Assembly (NCBI GenBank): GCA_029866025.1
Contig: JARXAD010000012.1
Coordinates: forward strand, 1-64,000
Direction of reading: 5' to 3'
DNA length: 64,000 nt
DNA from: Vampirovibrionales bacterium
GTDB lineage: Bacteria > Cyanobacteriota > Vampirovibrionia > Vampirovibrionales > Vampirovibrionaceae
Part shown: piece by piece, positions 34,111 to 41,910 of the stretch
How the letters are laid out: every line of letters starts with the position of its first letter
Position numbering within the stretch: position 1 is the stretch's first letter
Translations under genes and position numbers: made by a program
Notes under the pieces: model-generated
What the model was told of the DNA's origin: nothing
Database searches by the model: none
What the model saw: only the letters and a program-made list of their open reading frames with translations

Positions 34111-34591
34111 GGTTCTCCAGAGTGTCCAATTCAAACACCTTGGACTGTGGCTGCTTATTGGAGTTTTCCAGCACCGACTGAAAGGGTTGGAGAACTTCAA
34201 AGGAGTAGCCGCACCCTGTAGCCAACTGACCACCCAGGAGCACCCCTTTTTCTGACGGATATTTTCGGCAAAAACTGGGGCGCTCGTTGTAAATTTCACA
34301 AGTGTTGTCGGGTTGTAAGTGGCCGCACTGGAAGCGCAACCCGTGTTCATCGGCCGCGATGGGCTTAAAGCTGGCATATTCTGGCTCGTAGCGTTGCAAG
34401 TGTTCAAACTCGGCTTCGGTTTGAATGGGCCGATCCGTGTGGATGAGATAAATATTGGTGCAGCATTTGCCGCACTGGTTACAACCGCCCGTGCGCTTGT
34501 AAAACTGGCCTTCCACTTCGCCCGATTGTGGTGGGGCCACGAACAAAGGCCGTAAGCCTTGCGGCAGTAGCTGAGTGAGAATTTCTTTCAT
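34097..34591 (-). CDS. YkgJ family cysteine cluster protein
   Basis: This 164-residue protein (ATG 34591) carries the YkgJ cluster: CNQCGKCCTNIYL at about residues 36-48, a further RFQCGHLQPDNTCEIYNERPSFCRKYP block, and a final cysteine in GCGYSF. Together these give eight cysteines that probably bind a metal or an iron-sulphur centre. The family has no established activity. A TTG two codons upstream is also possible. The 3' end overlaps the convergent TPR gene by 14 bases. The gene is alone on its transcript. Confidence 0.88.
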   Translation of the reverse strand: MKEILTQLLPQGLRPLFVAPPQSGEVEGQFYKRTGGCNQCGKCCTNIYLIHTDRPIQTEAEFEHLQRYEPEYASFKPIAADEHGLRFQCGHLQPDNTCEIYNERPSFCRKYPSEKGVLLGGQLATGCGYSFEVLQPFQSVLENSNKQPQSKVFELDTLENPTGD

Positions 34592-34664
34592 AGGCAACGC
34601 TTTGCATTGACAGGTTTTCTATAAAATACGACAGTTCCCAAGCAAATAGGGGCTCTTTACAAAG

Positions 34665-35381
34665 ATGATCCAAATCACTCCGCGCTTTCTACCCACGTTT
34701 AGCCATTTACAAGTCGGCAACCTGCAACCAAACACTCGAATGGCTACCCCAGCCCCTATTACGTTTTCTGGAAACCGAACATGGCTTGGCTTTGTAGGGG
34801 CCACTCTAATGGCAGCTTGCTTGGGTTTCTTCTCTCTAGGGGCACCAACCAACAAGCCTAACGAAACATCATCGTTATCTCGTATAGTTTTAGGAGAAGC
34901 GAAAAACAAACCTATTTTTGAGAACCGTCATGCCGCCGTTCTTATGAACGCTGATCCAGCTTCCCCTGGCTCAGCTATGGTCGTTGCCAAGCGGCCCGTC
35001 CAGTTTTTTAAAGATCTCTCCTCGGAAGAAGGGGCCTCTATCTTCAAACTCGCCCAACACTATCAAGAGTTTTGGAACAATCACCCTCTTAATAAAGGAA
35101 AGGCCGTTCATTACACATTGCTGGTAAATGATGGCCCGCTTGCAGGCCAAACAGACCCTCAATTTCATCTACACATTATGCCCGCCACGGCAGAAAACCC
35201 AATAAGACCCGGCACTATTAAATATGCAATTAACCCACATGCCAAAGGATTACCTTGGTCGGCTAGCGGTTGGACCCAGCGATTCAAGGAAATTCATGCC
35301 CCAATTAATGCTGAAAAACATTACTTGAGGCAATTTATCAAAAACAATCAATTAACATCTAAGTTTGATACCGCAGCGTAG
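34665..35381 (+). CDS. Membrane-anchored HIT-like protein with altered triad
   Basis: This 238-residue protein has a hydrophobic segment around residues 40-58 (TWLGFVGATLMAACLGFFSLG), then a HIT fold: ENRHAAVLMNADPASPGSAMVVAKRPVQFF (about 83-112), and YTLLVNDGPLAGQTDPQFHLHIMP (about 148-171). The HIT motif HxHxH is written Q-F-H-L-H, so the first histidine is Gln while the likely nucleophile and third His remain. HIT proteins are nucleotide hydrolases or transferases. A membrane anchor is unusual. FSG at residues 34-36 fits the recurring orphan pattern. A second start at 34740 is possible. The gene is AT-rich. Confidence 0.75.
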   Translation: MIQITPRFLPTFSHLQVGNLQPNTRMATPAPITFSGNRTWLGFVGATLMAACLGFFSLGAPTNKPNETSSLSRIVLGEAKNKPIFENRHAAVLMNADPASPGSAMVVAKRPVQFFKDLSSEEGASIFKLAQHYQEFWNNHPLNKGKAVHYTLLVNDGPLAGQTDPQFHLHIMPATAENPIRPGTIKYAINPHAKGLPWSASGWTQRFKEIHAPINAEKHYLRQFIKNNQLTSKFDTAA

Positions 35382-36185
35382 TTATTTGGTAACTGCCACA
35401 GGGCTTACAAAGCCCATCAACTTAAACCGTACCGACACATCGGCACTAATGGTCTGGTCACCGGCCTCAATAGGGGTGCTGGCTTCTGCCATGTCGGCGC
35501 CACCCATGGCACTGCGCATCATGGCCATGGGGTAGGCCTGTTTGGCGTAGTTCATCTGAGGGGTGCCTTCAATTTGGTACACACCAACCAGCATGCTACC
35601 GGCGGCCTTGGCCATAATGTCGGCCTGCTCTTTGGCGTTTTGAACGGCTTTTTCCAAAGCTTTTAGCTGATGGGTGCGAATATCATTGAGGTAAAAGCTT
35701 AAAGACCCCACATTGCTAGCACCGGCGGTAATAGCCGAATCCACCAACTTGCTGCCGTAATCGGCCAACTGTTCCGTGGTAGCGCCTTCTACCGTTACGC
35801 TAAAGGTATTGCTAACGTGGTAACCCACCGGTTTTTTGGGGCGAGCTTTACCGTCGTTGGGCCACAGAGGATACGAGTTAAAGCCTGTGGTTTTTAACTT
35901 AAGCCCTTTTACCATCAAAGCATTCATGGCTTGGCGCAAATTGGTCATGGCCAAGGCGTTGGCCTGACGGGCCTCACTCAGGGTTTTGGCTTCGTTTTCC
36001 ATACCGGCGCTAAACCGTATGGAATCATTGGGCGCTTCCACTTCCGCATGGCCATTGGTATTGAGGGTGTTTTCATAACTCACCTCAGCATTGGCTGCCA
36101 AAGGGGACAGGGCCACGGTTAAGGCCATCAAGCCCAAACCCAAGTAGAAGCACACAGGCATTGCAAAACGACGAGACAACAACAT
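35382..36185 (-). CDS. SIMPL domain (DUF541) periplasmic protein
   Basis: The start is ATG 36185, with TAGGAGC upstream (267 residues). It has a signal peptide (about 8-30, VALSPLAANA end), then NTNGHAEVEAPNDSIRFSAGME, TLSEARQANALAMTNLRQAM and a YHVSNTFSVTVE block, followed by a pair of helices. This matches the SIMPL/DUF541 family of secreted or periplasmic proteins whose members form oligomeric rings. Its role is not established. The gene is divergent from the acyl-CoA dehydrogenase. Confidence 0.87.
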   Translation of the reverse strand: MLLSRRFAMPVCFYLGLGLMALTVALSPLAANAEVSYENTLNTNGHAEVEAPNDSIRFSAGMENEAKTLSEARQANALAMTNLRQAMNALMVKGLKLKTTGFNSYPLWPNDGKARPKKPVGYHVSNTFSVTVEGATTEQLADYGSKLVDSAITAGASNVGSLSFYLNDIRTHQLKALEKAVQNAKEQADIMAKAAGSMLVGVYQIEGTPQMNYAKQAYPMAMMRSAMGGADMAEASTPIEAGDQTISADVSVRFKLMGFVSPVAVTK

Positions 36186-36396
36186 CAAAAAAGCTCCTAC
36201 AAGTAGTGAGTTAAACCATACTCTAATGAAGAAGCAGGCCATTCGCAAAAGTTCCGAGGATTCCCACGGAACGAAAGAATCCACAACGTGTTAAACATAC
36301 ACCTTCTGAGCGGTCTTTTTTGTGGCCCCTATTGCCTTTTGCCCTCTTTGGGTATGATAAGGCTCAATTGTCACCGTCACTTTAAGGAATAGCATC

Positions 36397-37569
36397 ATGA
36401 CCATGGTACTGGACGTTGCCCAAGACAAGTGGGGCCTCACTGAATCTCAGCGCATGATTAAAGACATGGTTCGCGATTACGCTGAAAGTACCGTGGAACC
36501 CCGCGCTGCTGAAATTGATAAAAATAGTCGTTTCCCCACCGAAACCTTTGCCGAAATGGCAGAGATGGGCTTACTGGGCTTGCCCATTCCCGAAGAGTAT
36601 GAAGGGGGCGGCGCCGATTACCTGAGTTATGCCATCCTCATTGAAGAACTGGCCCGCGTGTGTGGATCCACCGCCTTGGGCGTGGCCGCTCATACCTCGC
36701 TGATTTGCTTGCCTCTGAATATGTTTGGCAACGATGCGCAAAAAGCCCAATACCTGCCTGATTTGGCCAGTGGCCGAAAACTGGGTGCCTACGGCTTAAC
36801 CGAGCCCAATGCCGGCAGCGACAGCGGCGGCACCGAAACCACGGCTGTTAAAGACGGCGACGGCTATGTGCTAAACGGCAACAAAATATTTATTACCAAC
36901 GCCAACTACGCCAACACCTTTATTGCCACCGCTGTGACAGAAAAAGGCAAAGGCACCGCCGGGATTAGCGCCTTTATTTTTGAAAAAGATACCCCCGGCT
37001 TTAGCTTGGGTAGCAAAGATGACAAACTAGGCACCCGTGGCAGCGATTGGGGCACCCTACAGTTTGATAACATGCGCCTGCCTGCCAACGCTTTGGTGGG
37101 CGAAGAAGGCATGGGCTTTAAGTACTTTATGAAGACCCTTGATAGCGGGCGAATCTCTATTGGGGCCATGGCGTTGGGGATTGCCCAAGGCGCGTTGGAA
37201 AAAGCCCTGCAATACGCCAGCGAGCGCAAGCAATTTGGCCAAAGTATCAACCAGTTCCAAGGTATTCAGTTTAAGTTGGCGGATATGGCCACGGAAATTG
37301 AAGCTGCCCGCCACCTGGTGTACAACGCCGCCCGCTTGCGCATGGCCGGCCTGCCCTTTACCAAAGAATCGAGCATGGCCAAGCTGTTTGCCAGCGAAGT
37401 GGCCAGCCGCGTGTGCAACCATGCCGTGCAAATTCATGGGGGGTATGGCTACACCAAAGATTTCCCGGTGGAGCGGTACTTGCGCGATGCCAAGCTGTGC
37501 GAGATTGGGGAAGGCACCAGCGAGATTCAGCGCATTGTGATTGCCCGCAACTTAATTAAGGGGGCATAG
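36397..37569 (+). CDS. Acyl-CoA dehydrogenase
   Basis: This FAD enzyme (390 residues) introduces a trans-2 double bond in acyl-CoA. Visible are YGLTEPNAGSDSGG (FAD and substrate loop, about 131-144), the DKLGTRGSDW region, RISIGAMALGIAQGALE, QFGQSINQFQGIQFKLADM, and the C-terminal HGGYGYTKDFPVERYLRDAK followed by EIGEGTSEIQR. In EGTSE the first glutamate is the usual catalytic base of short- and medium-chain forms. Its electron acceptor (ETF) and other beta-oxidation genes are not nearby. A TATGAT box near 36353 may be the promoter. Confidence 0.93.
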   Translation: MTMVLDVAQDKWGLTESQRMIKDMVRDYAESTVEPRAAEIDKNSRFPTETFAEMAEMGLLGLPIPEEYEGGGADYLSYAILIEELARVCGSTALGVAAHTSLICLPLNMFGNDAQKAQYLPDLASGRKLGAYGLTEPNAGSDSGGTETTAVKDGDGYVLNGNKIFITNANYANTFIATAVTEKGKGTAGISAFIFEKDTPGFSLGSKDDKLGTRGSDWGTLQFDNMRLPANALVGEEGMGFKYFMKTLDSGRISIGAMALGIAQGALEKALQYASERKQFGQSINQFQGIQFKLADMATEIEAARHLVYNAARLRMAGLPFTKESSMAKLFASEVASRVCNHAVQIHGGYGYTKDFPVERYLRDAKLCEIGEGTSEIQRIVIARNLIKGA

Positions 37570-37579
37570 TCCTCTAAGC

Positions 37580-37957
37580 TTATAGGCTATGTACCATCAT
37601 TAACATTTGTTTTGCCCTATTTCCAGCAGCTCCAAAAATATTAAATGTAGATCCAAATTTTTCTGCTAATAATGCAACAATACGCTCTTTTTCTGCAATT
37701 AATGCTGGTTTCTCAATCGTTTCGATACCTTTTATTTTTCCACCAATAATCACAATATCCTTAACAAGCGGCTTTTCTACATCAACAATTAGGCCAGCTT
37801 CTTCGAGTAATTGTTGAGCTTTTTGGGTTTCTTCAGCTGTTAAAGGAACTCGGACGGGCTCGGTGCTAACTGCTTTTAGAGGATTTCTAAAAAACTTTTT
37901 CGGGGGGGGGGGGGCGGTATTGTTCAGTGAAAAATAGAGCGTTGGTGATTCAGACAT
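37580..37957 (-). CDS. Orphan protein with a C13 homopolymer in its 5' part
   Basis: This 125-residue protein is of no family known to me. Its start follows AAAGG, so it is well supported. Near codons 15-19 a run of 13 C on the coding strand (13 G on the plus strand, 37902-37914) encodes PPPP. A change of one base here shifts the frame, so the gene could switch on and off. The rest is alpha/beta and slightly lysine-rich, with a repeated I/V-rich region (VDVEKPLVKDIVIIGGKIKGIE). Residues 9-10 read FS in place of FG. It is AT-richer than its neighbours. Confidence 0.7.
   Translation of the reverse strand: MSESPTLYFSLNNTAPPPPKKFFRNPLKAVSTEPVRVPLTAEETQKAQQLLEEAGLIVDVEKPLVKDIVIIGGKIKGIETIEKPALIAEKERIVALLAEKFGSTFNIFGAAGNRAKQMLMMVHSL
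37902..37914. repeat. Homopolymer G13 tract (C13 in the coding sense)
   Basis: Thirteen consecutive G lie inside the 5' part of the minus-strand gene at 37580-37957. Tracts of this length mutate by slippage at high rates. Confidence 0.9.
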
Positions 37958-38130
37958 AACGAATGACCTTTCGTAGCATTGGGAACCGTAACCACATAAA
38001 AGCCCCTAAAACCAATGTGGTGCTAGTGCCTGCCCAATTGTTACAAATAGTAATAACTATTGCCGTGGCTAGGGATTGGCGAGCATTTAGGGTTATTCAA
38101 TTATCAAGGTTCGGAGAATATTGGTTAACC
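37958..38130. other. Upstream region of the C13 gene
   Basis: This stretch is non-coding, with a small AT palindrome AATAGT-AATA-ACTATT at about 38046-38061 and GGTTAACC near 38124. It should hold the promoter of the minus-strand orphan. No gene is seen. Confidence 0.35.
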
Positions 38131-38338
38131 TAAGCGCTGGCCGTTGTATACCCACAGTGAGACTTGGGGGGGCATGATAGTCCAGTTATGTGGACCACCA
38201 ACCAACACTTCTACTGAAGCGCAGATTTAGGGTGACTGCAGTGCACGGGTCTAAATCTGGCCAGGATGCTATTACCATAGCAGTTGAAGCGACCCTTGAA
38301 CAGCGAATAACTTTTACGACCGGCAAAGCCGGTTTTTA
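38131..38338 (+). ncRNA. Candidate structured RNA ending in a rho-independent terminator
   Basis: No ORF is credible, yet plus-strand hairpins follow one another: GTCCA-GTTATG-TGGAC (about 38188-38203), CTTC-TACT-GAAG, a nine-pair stem CAGATTTAG/CTAAATCTG (38222-38230 with 38251-38259) around a GTGACTGCAGTGCAC core, and TGCTAT-TACC-ATAGCA (38267-38282). The stretch ends with a terminator at 38319-38337. No plus-strand gene lies upstream within reach that would explain this terminator. The 5' end and promoter are not determined. Confidence 0.45.
38319..38337 (+). terminator. Rho-independent terminator without an upstream gene
   Basis: ACCGGC-AAA-GCCGGT is followed by TTTTA on the plus strand. 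The nearest plus-strand gene ends at 37569, so it likely ends a non-coding transcript. Confidence 0.8.
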
Positions 38339-38399
38339 TACTGACATTGGGCGTAAACCGCCATGAATGCTGAGGTTTAAGCGTTATTTAAGTGAATAA

Positions 38400-38625
38400 A
38401 CACGCCTTGGCATGAGGGGTCCGTTCCCTCCCCCTCAAACTCCCCCTCCCTTGTATTGTTCGAGGGCTTTGCCCCCACCCCCCAATATGATGGCGGCTGA
38501 CGCGAAATGCCATTATAAAAACCCTGCTTGCAGGGCGGCTGACGCAATATTTAAGTATAAAAATCCCAGCTTGCTGGGGGAAAGCCCCCCACCCATGGTA
38601 ACCACGAGTGAGGGGCTTTGAAAGA
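38400..38625. repeat. Intergenic repeat cluster
   Basis: The segment is rich in short palindromes: CCCTGCTTGCAGGG (38522-38535), CCCAGCTTGCTGGG (38565-38578) and a direct repeat GGCGGCTGACGC (38492-38503, 38534-38545). GAGGGG motifs lie near both ends. Hairpins of this AGCTTGCT type also occur near 20764 and 31762. No gene is seen in it. Confidence 0.6.
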
Positions 38626-38681
38626 AACGGAACATTTAGAACAACGTCTCCGGCACGGTTTGGCTGTTAAGCCACGTGCGC

Positions 38682-39131
38682 TTACGTTGCTAAAACGGAC
38701 TGTCTATCCTCCTGTTCAACGTCAAACCAAACGGTATCATCATTGTCGTCATCATCGGCACCGCCATCGGTGCCATCCAGGGCCTCTGCATACTCCGCGG
38801 TGCGAATACTGGTGGCGCCCACGCCTTGATGCCAATCCATCATGCGGGTTTTGTGCTTGCGCAGGCCACGCTCGGCTTTTTTAACCAGGTCGTCAATGCT
38901 GCCATACAAATCAGTACTGGCTACCGAAACCCGCACAATGCCGCCAGGCACGGCAACGGTGGCTTCCGCCAAGTGAGAATCTTTAATACTGGGGTTTTTT
39001 TCCACGCCCAAAAACACGTGGACTTCTTGAACAAAATCGTAATGCTCCTTAAGCTTACTAATCTTTTCTTGCACATGGGCTTTAATAGCCGGTGTTAACT
39101 CAATATTACGGCCGTTTACAATGGTTTTCAT
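38682..39131 (-). CDS. hpf: Ribosome hibernation promoting factor (HPF/YfiA family)
   Basis: This 149-residue protein begins MKTIVNGRNIELTPAIKAHVQEKISKL, the start of the HPF/YfiA fold. It continues with the conserved beta strands and an AEATVAVPGGIVRVSVASTDLYGSIDDLVKKAERGLRKHK helix that contacts 16S rRNA. The long-form C-terminal dimerisation domain is absent; instead an acidic Asp-rich tail follows (GGADDDDNDDTVWFDVEQEDRQ). HPF silences ribosomes in stationary phase. A candidate structured RNA ends 168 bases upstream on the same strand. Confidence 0.9.
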   Translation of the reverse strand: MKTIVNGRNIELTPAIKAHVQEKISKLKEHYDFVQEVHVFLGVEKNPSIKDSHLAEATVAVPGGIVRVSVASTDLYGSIDDLVKKAERGLRKHKTRMMDWHQGVGATSIRTAEYAEALDGTDGGADDDDNDDTVWFDVEQEDRQSVLAT

Positions 39132-39298
39132 ACGTTAAACCCTAGCCTTTTATACGAAACGAAACATGTAGCCAATACTTATCGAATGCCTATCGAAAGC
39201 GAATAAGAACTGCTAACACTCCTATGATGAACCGTGGAACACTCAATGAACAGAGGCACATGGCCTAAATCTTAAGGGTAATGTCCTATGCTTAGAGG

Positions 39299-39603
39299 AA
39301 AAAAACGAGGGTTATCTCTGCGCAACCTAATCACGGTTAGCCCGTTGCTAAACGCCACAACCAGCCGGCCCTATACTTATCATTGCCATAAAGGCCATTA
39401 CAATAAAGGGCTTGCGCTAGTGGGCATTCATTCATCCATTGACTGGTTCGGCCACCCCTAAAAAGGTGTTGGGCATTTGCCCGGTGGTGACGCGGAATCC
39501 GGTTTTGCACTCACTCCCATGAGCAGTGGATGAACAAGGAAAGCAGTTAGACTCTGTGTTGTGGCAACGCTGTTGCCGTGCGACTTATTGAGGTAACCCT
39601 CGA
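39299..39603 (-). ncRNA. Candidate novel structured RNA (about 305 nt) upstream of hpf
   Basis: Read on the minus strand, a -10 box TATAGT (39609-39614) is followed after about six bases by CGAGGGTTA-C-CTC (39602-39590). This pairs with GAG-A-TAACCCTCG at the 3' end (39318-39306), and T7 follows (39305-39299). So the RNA begins and ends exactly at a 12-bp closing helix. Inside are GGCAAC-AGC-GTTGCC (39563-39577), a GGGCA-AA-TGCCC hairpin (39471-39482), TTAGC-AACGG-GCTAA (39337-39351), and a long-range pair TTCATCCA/TGGATGAA (39527-39534 with 39431-39438). I find no RNase P, tmRNA, SRP or 6S signature. Confidence 0.6.
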
Positions 39604-39608
39604 ATTCA

Positions 39609-39614
39609 ACTATA
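39609..39614 (-). promoter_or_regulatory. -10 box of the candidate RNA upstream of hpf
   Basis: TATAGT on the minus strand lies six bases before the start of the closing helix. A TTGGAT further upstream (39635-39640) is spaced 20 bases away, which is a poor -35. Confidence 0.5.
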
Positions 39615-39729
39615 GCCTATCTCACAAAAAACAGATCCAAGTGTGACAAAAATGTAACAATTTAATGACGATTGCGTGACAGAAGATAGCAATCATCTGT
39701 GTTTCTGTTAGCTGCTTCTATCGCCAAGG

Positions 39730-40242
39730 CTAAGCAACGGTTCGGGTACCATACAGCACCACGTCTTCGGGGGTCTCTAAGGCTTGGTGCAACTCGGTAA
39801 TGGTTTGATTTAGGCCCGGATGAATCCACTGGGGGCTGATTTCCAGCAACGGCACCAGCACGCATGCCCGCTGGTGTAGCCTTGGGTGCGGAATAATGAG
39901 CTCGGGCTCGGTAATCATCAGGCGATCGTAAAAGAGGATGTCGATATCCAAGGTGCGGGGGCCATTGGGGCGCTCGGGGTTTCGGTCGCGTTTCATTACC
40001 ACTTCTACCTGCTGGCAGCGCGCTAACAATGGATGAGGATTGAGACTGGTCTCAACCGCCACCACGGCATTCACAAACCACGGCTGGTCGGGATCACAGG
40101 CCAAGGGCTCGGTTTCGTAAAAGCTGCTGCCCCCCAACAATTGAATACTGGGCGAATCGGTGAGCAAGGTAATAGCGTGCTGAATATTCCCCACCCGATC
40201 CCCCATATTACTGCCCAGTGCCAAATACGCCAGCTTGCCCAT
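39730..40242 (-). CDS. folK: 2-amino-4-hydroxy-6-hydroxymethyldihydropteridine pyrophosphokinase
   Basis: HPPK transfers pyrophosphate from ATP to the pterin in folate synthesis. This 170-residue protein has the N-terminal YLALGSNMGDR, SSFYETEPL, and the signature RNPERPNGPRTLDIDILFYD with the Mg-binding aspartates (about residues 93-112), then IPHPRLHQRACVLVPLLEI. folK lies four bases downstream of miaB's stop, so the two form one transcript. folP and folB are absent from the window. Confidence 0.95.
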   Translation of the reverse strand: MGKLAYLALGSNMGDRVGNIQHAITLLTDSPSIQLLGGSSFYETEPLACDPDQPWFVNAVVAVETSLNPHPLLARCQQVEVVMKRDRNPERPNGPRTLDIDILFYDRLMITEPELIIPHPRLHQRACVLVPLLEISPQWIHPGLNQTITELHQALETPEDVVLYGTRTVA

Positions 40243-40245
40243 ACG

Positions 40246-41733
40246 TTAAGGAGCCTCCGGCAAGGTGTAGCTTTCTGCCACTTGGCCCACCAGCGAGTAG
40301 GGAAAGGGCTCGGTAATGGTTACCGGAATGATCTTGCCCACCAAGCGGTGTTCCATTTCATCCACCCATGTGTATTTTTCGTGGCTAAAGGTTGGGCTTG
40401 CCGGCGGTGGGTCTAGATTTACCACCGTATTGTTACGCATGCGACCCATCAGACGATCCGGGTTACGGCGGCTCCGGCCTTCCACCAGCACTTCCACGGT
40501 TTGGCCATCAAAAGCACGATTGTTGGCAGCAGTTTGCGCCGTAATGGCGTCGTTTAAAATTTTAAGGCGCTCTTGCTTCACAGAATCCGGAATAGCCCCT
40601 TGCTCCCGTTCTTCCCAAAGTCCGGCGGGGGTTTGCTTTCGGGCACTATACGCTGCGGTATTCGCAGCATTCACCTTCGTACGAGTCACCGACTCCACCG
40701 ATTTTTCAAACTGAGCATCGGTTTCGCCGGGAAATCCCACAATGTAATCGCCGCTAATGCCCACGTTGGGGACCCGATCCCGGATTTTATCCACCAAATC
40801 AAAGTATTGCTGCGACGTATAGCCGCGTTTCATTCGCTCCAGTACCGTGTCATCACCGCTTTGCATGGGGATGTGAATGTATTCCATCACCTTGGGCAGG
40901 TCTGCAATGGCGTCAATAATGGCATCCGTCATATCCAGCGGGTGGCTGGTCATAAATCGTATGCGCTCAAGGCCATCAATGTCATTCAATTCGTGGAGCA
41001 AATTGGCCAAGCCATACTGCTGATCTTTAAAATCCCTGCCGTAAGAATCCACAGTTTGGCCCAGCAGGGTGATTTCTTTAAAGCCAAACCCCGCCAAATC
41101 CTTCACTTCCGCCAAAATACTCTCAGAGGATCGGCTGATTTGGCGCCCACGAGTATAGGGCACCACGCAATAGGTGCAAAAATAATCGCAGCCCTCAATA
41201 ATGGTCACCCAAGCGCTGACGGTATTGTCTCTACGAGGTGCCACATCCACCGTAAAATCATAGGTGCTGCGGTCTTTTTGACGATCAGTACGCAAAATGT
41301 GGGTGCCACCAGCAAAGGCTTCTTTAACCATGGCGGGCAAATCGGCAATGTTTTGGGTGCCCACCACCATATCCACATAGGGCGCGCGCTTAAATACGCT
41401 ATCTTTGGCTTGTTGGGCCACACACCCGGCCATGGCAATTTTAATGTGGGGCCGCTGCCGCTTGAGGGCGCCCCATTTTCCCAAGTAACTGTAGGCTTTG
41501 TCTTCGCTGTGGCCACGAATTTGACACGTGTTGATCATCAACAAATCGGCCTTCAGGGGATCAAAAGTGACCTTAAGCCCCTCGGCTTCCAGCAAGCCCA
41601 TCATCAGCTCGCTGTCATTCACGTTCATTTGGCAACCCAGTGTTTCCACAAACACGGTTTTACCCGTCAGCAAGGGAGAAGACACTGCGTTACTATCGGT
41701 TAAAAGAGTGGGAGACGTCATAGAACCAAACAT
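40246..41733 (-). CDS. miaB: tRNA-2-methylthio-N6-dimethylallyladenosine synthase
   Basis: MiaB is a radical-SAM methylthiotransferase acting on A37 of tRNAs. This 495-residue protein has the UPF0004 domain with cysteines in ETLGCQMN, INTCQIR and AGCVAQQ (second FeS cluster), the radical-SAM triad CDYFCTYC near residues 178-185 with VPYTRGRQISR, and a C-terminal TRAM domain (about 410-480). Two starts four codons apart are possible (41733, 41721). It is followed by folK. The shadow ORF of 376 codons on the plus strand is not a gene. Confidence 0.95.
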   Translation of the reverse strand: MFGSMTSPTLLTDSNAVSSPLLTGKTVFVETLGCQMNVNDSELMMGLLEAEGLKVTFDPLKADLLMINTCQIRGHSEDKAYSYLGKWGALKRQRPHIKIAMAGCVAQQAKDSVFKRAPYVDMVVGTQNIADLPAMVKEAFAGGTHILRTDRQKDRSTYDFTVDVAPRRDNTVSAWVTIIEGCDYFCTYCVVPYTRGRQISRSSESILAEVKDLAGFGFKEITLLGQTVDSYGRDFKDQQYGLANLLHELNDIDGLERIRFMTSHPLDMTDAIIDAIADLPKVMEYIHIPMQSGDDTVLERMKRGYTSQQYFDLVDKIRDRVPNVGISGDYIVGFPGETDAQFEKSVESVTRTKVNAANTAAYSARKQTPAGLWEEREQGAIPDSVKQERLKILNDAITAQTAANNRAFDGQTVEVLVEGRSRRNPDRLMGRMRNNTVVNLDPPPASPTFSHEKYTWVDEMEHRLVGKIIPVTITEPFPYSLVGQVAESYTLPEAP

Positions 41734-41910
41734 ACGGTAAAGAGTGACAAGCGAAAAGCCACTCTATCACAAGCCAATCAGTGATGGTTTGCCCATTAAT
41801 CAATGTAACGATGGACTCCACCACCATCCCATCCACCCCTACTTTTCGCTACAGTGGGGGCAGTGCCCCCTTTTTTAATTTTGCCTTGTTGAGAGCTTCT
41901 GGAAACATTG

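Noticed and set aside
37902-37914. Treating the G13 run purely as a sequencing error
   Set aside because: The frame is open through it with 13 bases and the flanking protein reads sensibly on both sides; error is still possible and noted in the finding.
39299-39603. RNase P RNA, tmRNA, SRP RNA or 6S RNA as identity of the structured RNA
   Set aside because: I searched by eye for GAGGAAAGUC and ACAGAA (RNase P), a CCA end with tag codons (tmRNA), GGAAGCAGC (SRP) and the 6S rod with central bubble; none is present.
40573-41703. Long plus-strand ORF of 376 codons
   Set aside because: It is the shadow of miaB on the other strand; its His-rich translation has no domain and the miaB frame is complete.
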